Shown in pieces: positions 1 through 11,259 of a stretch of 64,000 nt of DNA. Under the pieces are notes generated by a model. That model was not told the origin of the DNA. It did no database searches and saw only the letters and a program-made list of their open reading frames with translations. The first letter of the stretch is position 1, and every line of letters starts with the position of its first letter. This DNA comes from Desmodesmus armatus (taxonomy: Eukaryota > Chlorophyta > Chlorophyceae > Sphaeropleales > Scenedesmaceae). The position numbers and the translations under genes are program-made. Location of the stretch: positions 62,001-126,000 of the forward strand of contig VIIQ02000749.1 of assembly GCA_007449985.2 (NCBI GenBank). Direction: 5' to 3'.

Positions 1-150
1 CCCGGGCCAGACAAGGGCCAGCCTTACACCACATCCCACCCCACCTCATGTCACACCTTACTTCACTTCAACACTACTTTTTCTCGACACATGATGTCAC
101 CTGTACCGCCAAAAACACCCCCCTATGGTGCAACAAGCTCCGCAACGCAC

Positions 151-901
151 CTTCTGGGTGGCCAGCACGTGCCCCAGGTAGCGAGGTGCCAGCAGCAGCG
201 CTTGGGAGGCAACCGGCCCCACAGCTGCTGCTGCAAGGATACTGCCGGGCCAGATAAGGGCCAGGCGCCGCACCCAGGCAAACAGAATCAACAGGCACTT
301 GTCCACGGAGCCCTTTGTGCCTTCGAGCTGGCGCAGCTCTGTGTAGTGTGCCTTCAAGCTCCTCTTTTCCTGCAGGCATGGAACAGGAACATGAACATGA
401 ACACGGATGCATGTGAGGATCCATCCATACACTGGGTATCAGTAGTCACTACTGAGTAGCAGTAGTAGTAGGGATTACAGTTGCACACAGGAGCAGAAGA
501 ACACACGCACCACCAAAGTGTGTGCTGTTTGCAGCAACACACATATGCAGCGGCATCGTAAAAAACCTAGCAACATTATCTTTGCTGATGACTTTGCCTA
601 CCTGACAGCTGCCCAAAGCTTGTTTCAGTACGTGCTGACGCCAGCCATACATCAAATACTGCACAGAAGCACCCCTCCGTAAGAAGCCTGCCCCCCCCCC
701 CCCTACCCCCTCCACCCCACACCCTCCCACCACCATTCCACCACTTACCTCCAAGAATGAAGAGAAGCCCTCCTGCACGCGTAGCAGCCCCGTTTCAACA
801 TTTTCAGACATTTCCTGCAGCAGCCCCACCAGCCCTGACTGCCGCACCCCGAGGGCTGCCTGTAGTGCCATGTTGCGCCCTGCTGCCACCTTGGCTGGGT
901 C
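151..901 (-). CDS. Unidentified gene, internal/3' exons (partial)
   Basis: Three minus-strand exons join in phase 0: 749-901, 602-658 and 151-369. Each has a CAG- or TAG-type acceptor and a good donor (GAG|GTAAGT, CAG|GTAGGC, AAG|GTGCGT). They encode about 143 residues. The last exon contains a hydrophobic stretch beginning LALIWPGSILAAAAVGPVAS, preceded by a charged segment (EKRSLKAHYTELRQLEG), so a membrane segment is likely. The downstream end lies beyond the window start. A further upstream coding stretch at 1228-1434 (minus, ending in a GTGAGTG donor) may be another exon, but its phase does not join directly to 749-901. I do not recognise the family. The exon calls rest only on splice consensus and phase agreement. 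Confidence 0.45.
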
Positions 902-1489
902 CTAGTCGTGCAGCAGGGCGTGCACTTTCAACACAACTATGCTGCAGGACAAAGGGGGGTGGGGGGGCGGGTGGAGACGACAAGGGGCAGAAGGGGGGAG
1001 TTACAATGGTCAGTTGCACTGCCAGAGTCAGGGAACGCCTCACAGTCACGCTCAGGGGAGAAGGGGAGAAGGGTTGTAGGGTGTCGAAACACCCTACAAT
1101 GTGTCAAAAGTCGTGTTTGACAGACTCATACCCTACATACAGCATTCACTGACACAATGACTGATACAGGGTCACCCCCCCCCCCCCAACTGGATGACAG
1201 GAACCACCCGTCGAACCACACTCACTGGTTGTAAAGGCACAGGGCTGACGTCAGTGCGCTTGGTATGTGTGCCCCACGCAGCAGGTTGACTGTCATTGCA
1301 GGCAGCGCAGTGAACCGCTGCTTATCATCGACCTGCCACGCCCTAGCCACACCCTGACCAGTTTCGACCTTTAGTTTGGCCAGAGCGCGGCACGGGCAGC
1401 TGACGCCGCATGAAGCCACTTGGCTACATGATTGAATCAGCAACGGCACCTGTATCTGTTGCTCAAGCATGTCAACTGATACAGGCATT

Positions 1490-4400
1490 GTCTACTGCTG
1501 CTGCTGCTGCTGCGTGGGGGACTACTGGTGGGTCGTGTCCAACATTCCTTTGGATCACATTGATGAGTTAAGGAATATGTAGAAGAGGGAATGCACTGCT
1601 GTGGCGGTGACCAAAGCGGCGTGCCCACTTGTGTTGCTTCTTGGATCTTATGTTCAGCACTGCATGCAGGCCAGCGGTTGTTTTACGGTTGGGATGACGT
1701 GTCCATTCGATACACTTGAAAACAAAGGGGCAAGAAGCTCAGCTTAGCAGTGCTGTCATAGCTGTCTTGAAGCCACTGGTCAGCATGATGAGCAAGCCTG
1801 ACACAGCGTTATTTTCAAATTTGACTGGCAGGGTGCTGCTGCAGTGTTCAGGTGCACTAATCCTGCCATTACCACACTTCATTGTGGTTGAAAGTCAGTA
1901 CACACGGTTGATTTAGCCATCCGAATGGTGGCTTGATGTTGCCTTGGTTCTAGGCACCGTGGAAAGCATGAGGCAATGTTATCTTCATGACACAATGCCC
2001 CTGCCACAACTCGCCCACTTCCAGTACATCTCTCCTCCAAAATAATCATGCAGCACTGTTACAACAACCTCTGGCATAGTGTAGAACACCCACGCCCATC
2101 TCAGCCTGTGCCGCACCCATCTTGTGACGCGCAGCCTTTGACAGGCAATACCTCAGCCTGTGCTGCACCCATTTTGAGACGCTGCAGTCCCCGACAGGCA
2201 ATCGAGAGTCACTGCTCAAGCAGACATGGTCAGGCGCTGCTGACAACCACATATGACATGCCCAATGCACCACTTCTCACTGCTTGTGCAACACACTGCA
2301 CTACTGTCGGAAGCAAAAGGGTGCAGCTGTGTCCGCCACCAACACAAACAAGGCTAACCCAAAGCTGAAATTTTTTTTAGGTACTGGTGCCGTGGCGGGA
2401 AAAAAATTCTGGGCAGCTGCGCCAGCGCTGCCTGGCAAGCAGTTGATCACCTAGCGAGTGTTCCTTGTTCATGATTTTTCATGATTCCCTCAACTGAGCA
2501 GCTTTCGGGTCGCCTCAGGCATGCAGCCCACCACAAGGTGGGAACAGCCTGACATCATATTTCTTACGCCAGATCAAGTGAAGCTCTGCATATGAGTTGC
2601 TTGCTTTGCGGTCTGAGATGGACGCTTGCGAGCTGCTGCTCATGTGGCCCTTACGCAACAAGCCAGGACACCCCCAGCGGCCGATTCATGACGCAGCAAG
2701 TTATGCAACAACACAAGAACAGACATGTGTAACATCAAGATGTACAGGCAACACGCGTATGTGTACATGTGGAGCAAGGATGTAACCGTGCATGCCACAA
2801 CCAACTCAACACAACAGCAAACCCACAACATGCTGCTCTTGGCCTCTCTTCAGCCATCACTACTGACAGACCGATTGCTGCCGGGTGCATGCTGCTTACA
2901 GACGGCTGCAGCACCCTGTTACTGCTGCAAGTGCTGGTACACTGCATCAGAACTGTCCCCAACACCGCACACTGTACAACAGGCCTACAAGGCCGGCCAA
3001 GCCTGTTGAGCGTGGCACAGCTGTATGCCTAGAAGTGCCACGCACACACCAACGAGGCGGCATGTTCTGCGTCAACCCTTGCGTTGTTTACCGCTTGCTG
3101 GCTGCTGGCCCGCCTTCGCCCCTGACTTGAAGGTCTTGCCGCCGGTGCGCCGTGAGCAAGTGGGCCAATGCAGCGCTGCTGGTGTGTTCATCAGCTGGCC
3201 TGCTGCAGCAGGGTCCGGCATGCTCAGCAGTACCTGGCAATCCCCACACGAGCTGATCTTGCGAGTGCCACCGCTGCGGCCTGACTGCTGCAGCTTGGTT
3301 GGATAGCCTGCTGGGAACAGGATCCCGTTGATGATGGTCCCCTGGCCACGGGGCACTGCTGGGAACAATTTTTTTTTCACCAGTACCCACAGGTACGGAC
3401 CGGTCAGAGCACAGGCCCTGGGGGATCCTACATTTGCTTGCACTGCTGCTCTCCGTTGCGCACAGCACATGATCATTGGCTACCATGACAAGCAGGGCAG
3501 TCAGACAGCTGCAGAACACGTGCTGGACAGCACGCAGCATTTGACTTGCTGCTTTGAAGGAACAGCAGCTTGGGGCCCATGTGCTGGCTAACCCTACCTG
3601 AAAGTAGCTACGAAACACAGTTAGTCCAACGCAATCAGTCTCTGTTCCACCTTCAGTTGTGATTGGGTTCTCCAGCTTGTTGCTGCTGGGGCTGGTGCTG
3701 ATATCAGCATCAATGCTGGTGGGACCATCGGTGGGTGGTCTAAAATATGGGCGCCAACCACCAGCTGTAAATAATTCTCTTTATAGAACATGTCCTGTCT
3801 GCTCCTCGGGCAAGAGAACATAGGTAGGCAAAGAACCAGCAAGTGCGATCTAGATCGATCTGCCAAGCGGGTGATGATAAGGTGCACATTATGCTGTAGC
3901 GTGGTTCATGAGTCAGCATAAGATCGCACAAAGAATCAGAAGAGCGGCTCAGCAAGAGGGGAGGGGTTCCCTTCGGGATGCAGTCATTCTTGTTACTAAT
4001 CATGTACAGATTTCAAGCTTGCATTGCTGCTGCAACATTCACGAAGTCTTTGTTAAGGACAATAATGTAAAGTTGAGTGTCCTTGTGTGTTGCTATCTGT
4101 GTGCAATCAATTTCACAACTTTCAACTTTTCTTCCACATGCAAGTCCCTCAAGGGCAGGACGTGCCTCCACCGGTACCGGTGACAAACACACCATGTGCA
4201 TTGTCTGCTGCTTTGCCTGCATTGATGGCAGAAAATCCACACTCAGTGCTGCAGCAGTGGATACAACCTGCACACGAGTGTTGCACCAGGCACCAAGCTG
4301 GCCAAGCTGCATTCGATGCCAGCCTCGCAAGGTCAAGTGCAGAATGATGGCTGGATGCACTTTTTGCATGGCCTGATTGCCCAAGGGGTTGTTCCAGCAG

Positions 4401-5010
4401 CTTCCAAACTTGAGGCATGTGCCGTATGTGTTTGTAGAGTCACATGGACTCCATGATGCTATCAAAATTTGCATAGCCCTCTGCCAAGCGGACAGGTGCT
4501 GGAGGCATTCAGACTATCAGTTCCTGCCATGCAGTCACTGCAAAGCTTGCATTGGCAAACTTTGATTTGCAGCCTGCAGGTCAGAAGTCGGACCTGTAAT
4601 GTGGGCGACGATTCATGCTGTCAATCAACAGTGCTTTGTGCACAAGGGGTCACCTGCAGGCTTTGAGTCAGCTGACTCAAAGTCATGTATGTTGAGGGTG
4701 TCTCGAAGAGCCAGCACTGTTACTGTTGCTGATTCGCCCAGAAAACCTTGAGAACACTCCCACTACACTGTTATGAAAACAACACCAGCACTCATGAGTG
4801 CTGATTGATCAATCAGCTCAGCGGTCTCACATAAACTACTGCCAACATGGCACTACCACAGCAGCACTGCGTCATACTTCTGCTTGACCAGACCCGATGT
4901 AGCTATAAGGATGCTCTCTGTCTGTCGCTCAACTGCATCCACCATGCTGCTGGACGTAAGGAGCATCTCACACCTGCATGCAACACAATCAATGGGGCAA
5001 CAGGGTGAGG
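1490..5010. other. Intergenic/unassigned stretch
   Basis: No gene can be supported here. Two moderately long minus-strand frames (about 3072-3476 and 4013-4474) have no recognisable domain. They lack convincing splice partners and could be remnants of a mobile element or chance frames. A short tandem duplication lies at 2102-2206. The MscS-like gene ends at 5012 just to the right. Confidence 0.5.
2102..2206. repeat. Two-copy direct repeat, about 50-bp unit
   Basis: Two adjacent diverged copies share the order AGCCTGTGC.GCACCCAT, then TGACGC or AGACGC, then GACAGGCAAT. They start near 2102 and 2157. No coding role is visible. Confidence 0.7.
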
Positions 5011-5011
5011 C

Positions 5012-8000
5012 TTAGGGGCAAAGCATGGTTGCCCCCAGGGCCTGTAACAGACTCAGCATCAGCAGCTCCAAGTGGTGACCACTTTTGCTGCATTGCATCC
5101 CCCCTTCCATCAGCAGTTGTGCAACAATCACAGCTCCCCACACACACTCAGGCTCCCAGAATGCCCTGTTGACACCAACCAGGCCGTCACTGCATCATTG
5201 CACCCCTGTCAACTGCATCCCTTCCACATGTACATTAATGTATGACTCAATCAAGATTCTGTGACACAAAGAAAGCGGCCCAGAAACACCACACCGGCAC
5301 CTTTCAAGCAGCCCAGAAACAAGATGCCACCTCCATAACCCCCCTCCCCCCGCACAATGCACACTGCGCTGCACACGCACCTGACAAAGAGTGAGATGTG
5401 TGACTCTGACAGCTGCTTGAGGGTGATACTAACCAGCAAGGGATCCGGCTCAGGTGAGCCCTCCCTAGACACCCCCAGTGCTGCTGCTGCTTCACTGCCT
5501 CCAGCAGCATCTGCTGTCTTCGCTGCTGCGGCGGCTCCTGCCTTATCCCGCTGATCCTTCCCTGGGTCCTGACCTGTAACAGCAGACGCAACAGCTGCAG
5601 CAACTGCAGCTGCAGCAGCCGCCGGCCCCATGTCTTTCGCCCGACCGCTGTTCATAGCCAGAATGCTGCTGCTGTTGATGCTGGTTTCCTCGTCGTGGCT
5701 GCTTCCAGCTGCGTCATCGTCCTCATCTGTTGGAACTGGGGTGAGGCCACATTGTATGAGCTGCTCTCGTGTTATCTGGTTCAGTAGGTCCCTCACATCC
5801 TGCCTTATGTCATCCAGTTGGGGCTCCAAGGACCTGTACAAAACCAGAGTTACACATGTTGTTGTCAAGCTCAAGAGCTCATGCCAGCCATTCACTGTCA
5901 TCATGGAGATGGAAGAACAAACCAGAAGGAACAAAACCATGGGGATCAAACCAAGATCACACCACCAACCTGTCAAGCTGCAGGGTGAAACACAGCACCC
6001 GCCGCAGAGGAGCTGCTGCTGCCACGCCTGTTGCATGGTTGTGCCCTGAATCAAGGGTTCGAGTCCTGTTGTACACGATGAGGTCTGACACCAGCTTGTT
6101 GGGCACGGCAACAAGGGTGCCGTCGGCAGTGCGCTGCGTCAGAGACAACAGCAGCAGCAGCAGCAGCAGCAGGGGCAACAAACTTAAAAAGTGGGGTGCA
6201 ATGCCATTGCTGCTCGTAGGCAACATCTGCAGCGGTTTGCCTCTGAAGCCAGCTCCTGGCATTTCATCATTCATCATTACACGTGTTTCCAGCCAGGTTC
6301 ATCGCGCAGCATGCTGCTAGCAGCGAGTCGACCTTGGTGCAAGACAAGCAATACACCACCAGGCGACCAGTGACCTAGGACACTAGACAGCCTGGGCCAG
6401 TTACGGCCCTCAAAGCCAACAGCACAAGAAAAAGAACTAACATAGGTAGCATGTTGTACATATACTATACAAGCAACTCAGTTGGACATGACCCCTGGTC
6501 CAGTTGCAGACCATGCTGCTTGGAACGGCAGGGTCTCAGCGCGCTGCCGCATCCTGCTGCTGTAGCGTGTGGCATTGAGTGGTCGCCGGAAAGGCACCCC
6601 ATTAGCGCGTGGGTGTGTCAGTCTGTAGAGCATGCTCCGCCAAGAACCGCGCAACGCACATGCATCCGTAAGGTCGTGCATGTTCGTTGGCTGCCCCAAG
6701 GCCTGCAGATCCCTCGTGACACATTTTCCCCAGCTCATAGGCGGTGCCCCCCGCGGTGCTGCACCAGCGTCGTGCATAAGTGAGAAGAGGACCTGTCGAG
6801 GATAGCGCTCCTCCCCCATACGCAAGACGTGCCCCAGCCACCGCAGCCTGTGGGCTGTGAGGTGGCTGGCTAGGCTGACTGTGTCACACTGAGACCATAA
6901 ATGTTGCCTGCTGTGCCGATCAGCGCGACGCACATTCAAAATATGCCGGAGGCAATCAGAGTGCACCACTTCCAACTGGTCAGCCTGCTTCTGAGTAAGA
7001 GCCCAGGTCTCACTGCCAAACAGTAGCACAGGCAGCACATACGCATGGAAGCACTGCATCTTGAGCTTGACGCCCAAGCTACGGGCGCCCCACACACGCT
7101 GCATCTCCGCAAAGCGGCCCCTGGTCTTGCTGATGCGAGCAGTGACCTCAGCCTCCCAACTTGCAGAGGTATCGACCACACCCCCCAGATACTTGAAAGA
7201 GGGCACATAGCGCGCCTCACCACCTGACAACTGCACACTCTCTAGTGTTTGACCATCATGACAAACAGCCATGAGCTCGGTCTTGGCCGCATTGACACAC
7301 ATGCCCATCCTGCTGCAGACAGAGTCGAATACCTTGAGCATAAGCTCCAACTCACTCCTGTCACAGCTCATAAGCACTAGGTCATCCGCATACATGAGAG
7401 CAGCTATAGTCAACATGGTGCTGGGCCCACCAGCCCTGGCATGCCAAGGCAGTACCTCTCCCTCAGCCCTGAAGGCCAGCCGCACACCACAACCCTCAGG
7501 CATCTCTGCCAGCGACAGCCTGACAACACAATCAAAGAAGATGTTGAACAGCAGAGGAGCAATCACACAGCCCTGACGCACACCACGGCCAATGTCAAAC
7601 CAATCGCCATGCTCGCCGGCCAGCTTGACCGCAGCCTGTGTGCCTGTGTGCAGGTCAGCTAGCAGCTCGACAACCTTAGGCTCCACACGATAAGCAGACA
7701 GCACACGCCACAGCGCATCTCGGGGGATGGAATCATAGGCCTTGCGCAGGTCAACAAAGGCTAGGTACAGCGGCTGCTTGTACCTGTGGCACTTATGCAT
7801 GATGGATCGCAGGGTGTAGGTGGCATCCGACAGACCGGTACCCCTATTGCTCCGAAAAGCACACTCAGTGCCAGGCTGGCTCTCCAACAGCTGGCTATCC
7901 ACCTGGACGCTGACACGGTGCAGCAAAATCAAGGCATATACCTTACCAGGGATGCTCAACAAGCTTATGGGCCGGTGGTTGGTTGCTTCCCTGGCACTGC

Positions 8001-10762
8001 GTTTGCCCTTGAACACCGGCACTATCAGGGCACGCTTCCAATCAAGGGGAGCCTTGCCAGACACCCATACCGCCACAATCACACGATGCACCAAACTCAG
8101 AGGCTGGCGGTCAGAAGCTCAGTTATGAGATTTGGTGGCCAGCAGAATGTGGCCCCCTCAACACTAACCTGGTATGCTGTGAGCAGCTGTCTCCCCGCAC
8201 CTACAAGCATAATTGTGCAGACCCTCAGCCTGTGCTGTGACCGAGTGATCCAGTAAGAACGTTCCTGATCAAGCAGCTGCGCTTACCAGCAGTGTGCGAG
8301 TCATCTGCACCCCTTCCACCACACCCACAATGTTGGCACCACCCTCAAACACAACCTGCAGGAGGGCACAGAGTTGCACACACAACACTCAGTATAAGTA
8401 GACCACTCAATCCCAACCCCCCACTCCTTGTGTGATCATGATGGAACAACTTGATGAACATCATACCTATCGGATCATGCTGAATCACCGTAAAGCAGTT
8501 GCCCCATAGACCTTGCCAGCACATTCCAGTGTGTTCAGGCCTCAACACCAGCACCACCTGACAGCAGCCTACTGGTGGGGGTGGCACGAGGACTGTTGGT
8601 ACCGCTTCTGACCCAGCTGAGAGCCCCAAACATTCCACAGCAAATGCCCTCAATCACAACTACCTCTGCTCACCACCTTAAAAGCTTCCCCAAAGTCACC
8701 CATCTGTCCCTGGCAAAGACCTGTAAGGATTGTGTTGACCCCATCCTTCAACAGCGTTTACTATTCCCTAGAGTGGTACCAGCAGCCACCACTCCCCCCC
8801 CCCCCCCTGCCTGCCCGCCCCCCGGCCCCAAGCCCTCAGCCTTCCCGTGAGCCCAGACATAATAAAGAACTGCATCTGCACTGATTTACTGGACCGTCAA
8901 CCTTCCCAGCACGCCCCACACCTGGCCTGTGTCGTCTTGGCTGACAAACTTGACGTCCTACCCAAAACAGAACCCACCTGGTCCCCAGCAATGAAGGGCC
9001 GTGTGAGGAAAATGTTCACTCCAGCCACCAAGTTGAGCAGCAGCTGCTGGCTCGCAAAGCCCGCAGCAATGCCACCAGCCCCTCCCACTGCCAGCAGCGG
9101 CTGCAGGCTGACACCCAGGCTGGCACACACTGACAGAGCACAGGCCAGCACAGCAGCCCATGTCACGAGGCTGCTGAGGGGCAGGTACACACGCTCAAGC
9201 TCCTTGTTGCCGCTGCGGATGGCACGAACCAGGATGATCTCACTGCAGTGACAGGCACAGACAGCGGCAGGCAAGTAAGCACAATGATGGGTGTATGTGC
9301 TGATTCATGCAGCTACAACTGGTAGTGCGGGTTTGCGGCTTTGCCTTGGCAGCAGCACTTGACGCCGCTGCGGATGGCACGCACTAGGATGATCTTGCTG
9401 CATTGGCAGGATACAACAGGTGACGGACAACAAAAGACAGGCGAAGAAAGTGGCAGAAAGTCAGTCAACATCGACAGTGGGTGTAGCTGCAAACTCATCA
9501 AGCGTCATCATTAAGTGCACGATTGCGCAGCACTTTCTGCCGCTGCCAATGGCACACAGCTGGATGTCTTTGCTGCAGCCATGGCCGGCGTCAGTGGCAG
9601 GCAGCTCATTCAGCAGAAAGGTTCTGCTGTTACTGTGAAAACTCAGTGCTTGCATACAGACGTGGGCTGTGCTGCTGCCACAATCAGGGTAGAAGCGGCA
9701 ACAATTACGGCCGCAGATCACAGGTCTGAGCTGCCGCCGGTGCCGCCGGTGCTGCAAGCCAAGCTTCGATCTGAGATGTTTAGGGCCCAAACACCCCTGT
9801 ACATGGCAGGATGTGATTTTTGAGGCAAAGAAAGCATGCATTTAATGCCGCAATTTCAACAGCCATTGCCTTTGATGTGTAACAAATGTGTAACATATGT
9901 ATGTTACTGTTCCTGTGCTGTATGTACTGGCAACATCACAGCCCCCCTACAGCAGCAACAGGTTACCTCCGTCCAGTCCACTGCACCACACTACCTCACC
10001 TGACGAGGATGTCTTTCAGTTGCACGAAGAACCAGGTGGCAAACAACACCGCTGATACAGACAGCAGCTTCTGCAGGGCGGCATCCAGAGGCACCAGCTG
10101 GGCAGACACCTGAAGCACACCAGCACAGCAGCACAAGAGCATGGCAGCACCAGGCAGGGTTTCACAGAGATGTGGGAGTCAGTTGATCGCCCAGCCCACA
10201 TGACTCATGTTACATGACCTGAGGAAGGGTGTCGACATGTGACAGCCCCTGTGAGCACCCTCAAGAGTATTTGGCTTGCTGGCTAAGTGCCAAGGTTGGG
10301 ACCTGTCCCCTATTGTGCGGACCTGTACCTGCATGCTTGCATATGGGCCTGGCAAAAAGGAAAAAAATTCATTGGCCTGGAATGAGCCCGCTGCTGCTGC
10401 TGCTGCTGCCGTCCTTACTGCAGAATCGACAGTTGACTGACCAACCGCCTCACCTGCTGTACAGCGTAGCCAGCCAGCTGTGGCAGCTTTGGCTGGTATT
10501 TGTTCACCACCAGATCCACAATGTGCAGTGCTGTCCTCAACGTGTAGGCAAACAGCCACGGCGGCAACATATACTTGGCCGGTGTTCGCAGCGCCAGTAG
10601 CACCAGCCCCCGCACTGTGCTCTGCCGCTTGAGGGCATCCACGATGCCTCTGTCACTTGCCACTTGGGCGTCTATGGTGACACGGGCTTGGTCTGCTGCC
10701 CAGTTGACCAGCTTCAGGAGGAGCCATATGGAGAGGATGGGAAGGGCTATGTCGAGCGCAGC
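5012..10762 (-). CDS. MscS-family mechanosensitive ion channel (MSL/MSC1-like)
   Basis: Minus-strand exons 10454-10762, 10000-10109, 8978-9242, 8287-8355, 5970-6133, 5381-5833 and 5012-5165 join with consistent phase into 507 codons plus TAA (5012-5014). Several hydrophobic segments precede the pore helix GGAGGIAAGFASQQLLLNLV. This matches the Gly/Ala-rich TM3 of MscS and is followed by a PF.AGD-type linker. The beta domain follows (VVFEGGANIVGVVEGVQMTR, then RTADGTLVAVPNKLVSD). The C-terminal alpha/beta part (SLEPQLDDIRQDVRDLL; FVRAFWEPECVWGAVIVAQL) carries an acidic, Ala-rich insert. The family opens under membrane tension and releases ions; algal members sit in plastid or other membranes. 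The N-terminus is unresolved: an exon at 11079-11255 (VPVFVRRCSSVSRTQ...) may belong to it. Intron 8286-6134 holds an RTE fragment, and two exons have decayed neighbours. Confidence 0.9.
5835..5957 (-). mobile_element. 5'-truncated LINE 3' end inside MscS-like intron
   Basis: The reverse complement aligns with the 3' untranslated end of the LINE at 24155-24276. It shares the string GTTCCTTCTGG, then GTGAATGGCTGGCATGAGCTC, then TGTGTAACT. The TTTGA tail is degenerate here (CTGGTTTTGTACAG). The fragment lies in the same orientation as the host gene and abuts the exon that begins at 5833. Confidence 0.8.
6478..8124 (-). mobile_element. RTE-clade non-LTR retrotransposon fragment
   Basis: One open frame (8121-6478) begins after an in-frame TGA at about 8124 and has no nearby ATG. 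It starts just before reverse transcriptase motif 1, so the endonuclease and N-terminal part are missing. Visible RT motifs are NHRPISLLSIPGK, the catalytic FVDLRKAYD, GVRQGCVIAPLLF and ALMYADDLVLM, with the YADD codons at 7381-7392. Thumb and C-terminal signatures typical of RTE elements follow (FKYLGGVVD; LPVLLFGSETWAL; RLRWLGHVLRM). The frame ends at a TGA after GPGVMSN. The element lies in the sense direction within a roughly 2.15-kb intron of the MscS-like gene. The catalytic residues are intact, but the 5' truncation makes it non-autonomous. The exact 3' boundary, somewhere in 6300-6478, is unclear. Confidence 0.93.
9240..9600 (-). repeat. Ghost copies of an MscS-like exon start
   Basis: The functional exon 8978-9242 starts (S)EIILVRAIRSGNK. 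Two diverged copies lie upstream on the coding strand. One is near 9355-9402 (SKIILVRAIRSGVK followed by CCCQGK). The other is near 9535-9590 (SKDIQLCAIGSGRK). All three follow a TGCAG acceptor and have the same phase, but only the 9242 copy continues into the channel domain. Confidence 0.75.
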
Positions 10763-10810
10763 CTGGGTGGGTGGGGGTTGGGGGGGGGGGCAAGATAGGG
10801 GAATTTATAA

Positions 10811-10882
10811 AATTGCCGCCCAGTTGACCTGCTTCAGGAGGAGCCACAGGGAGAGGATGGGCAGGGCTATGTCGAGGGCAGC
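10811..10882 (-). repeat. Ghost copy of MscS-like transmembrane exon start
   Basis: The start of exon 10454-10762 (AALDIALPILSIWLLLKLVNWAA) is repeated 120 bp upstream as AALDIALPILSLWLLLKQVN and a few further residues. The upstream copy has its own CCCAG acceptor but then runs into a stop (AIL*). Nucleotide identity is high, so the duplication is recent. Confidence 0.85.
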
Positions 10883-11078
10883 CTGGGAAAGGGGGGGGGG
10901 AAGAATTGTCGGAGGTTGCGTGCAGGAGGGTGTCACAGCAGCTGTTCCTGCTGGGTTGTGTCCATCAGATACCGCTGCATCTGCTACAACCAACAACTCA
11001 AAAGATGTCATGACCAGATCCAAGGCGTTTGCCATGTGCACTAGCAATGCTCGCTTGCACAGCACTGTGCATCCCCAC

Positions 11079-11255
11079 CTTCCAAGCAATCGTGGTGACA
11101 GGACCAGTGGACTCAGTCAGCAGGTCTGAAAACCTGGGCTGAATATCCAGCACCGTACCAGCTGCTGCTGCTTTTGTGATCTTTGTTCTACGGTTGAGGT
11201 TTCTGTTGAGTTGAGTGCGGCTGACACTGCTGCATCGCCGGACAAACACCGGAAC
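11079..11255 (-). CDS. Possible upstream exon of the MscS-like gene
   Basis: A minus-strand frame starts after a GCCCTGCAG acceptor at 11256 and runs 59 codons to a possible AAG|GTGGGG donor. The product is Arg- and Ser/Thr-rich at first (VRRCSSVSRTQLNRNLNRRT). That would suit an organelle targeting region or an N-terminal cytosolic segment. The start codon was not found, and phase continuity to the 10762 exon is not demonstrated. Treat this as a candidate only. Confidence 0.35.
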
Positions 11256-11259
11256 CTGC

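Noticed and set aside
3072..4474. Minus-strand frames that might be transposase or helicase fragments
   Set aside because: No catalytic motif or terminal repeats could be found, so no identity is claimed.
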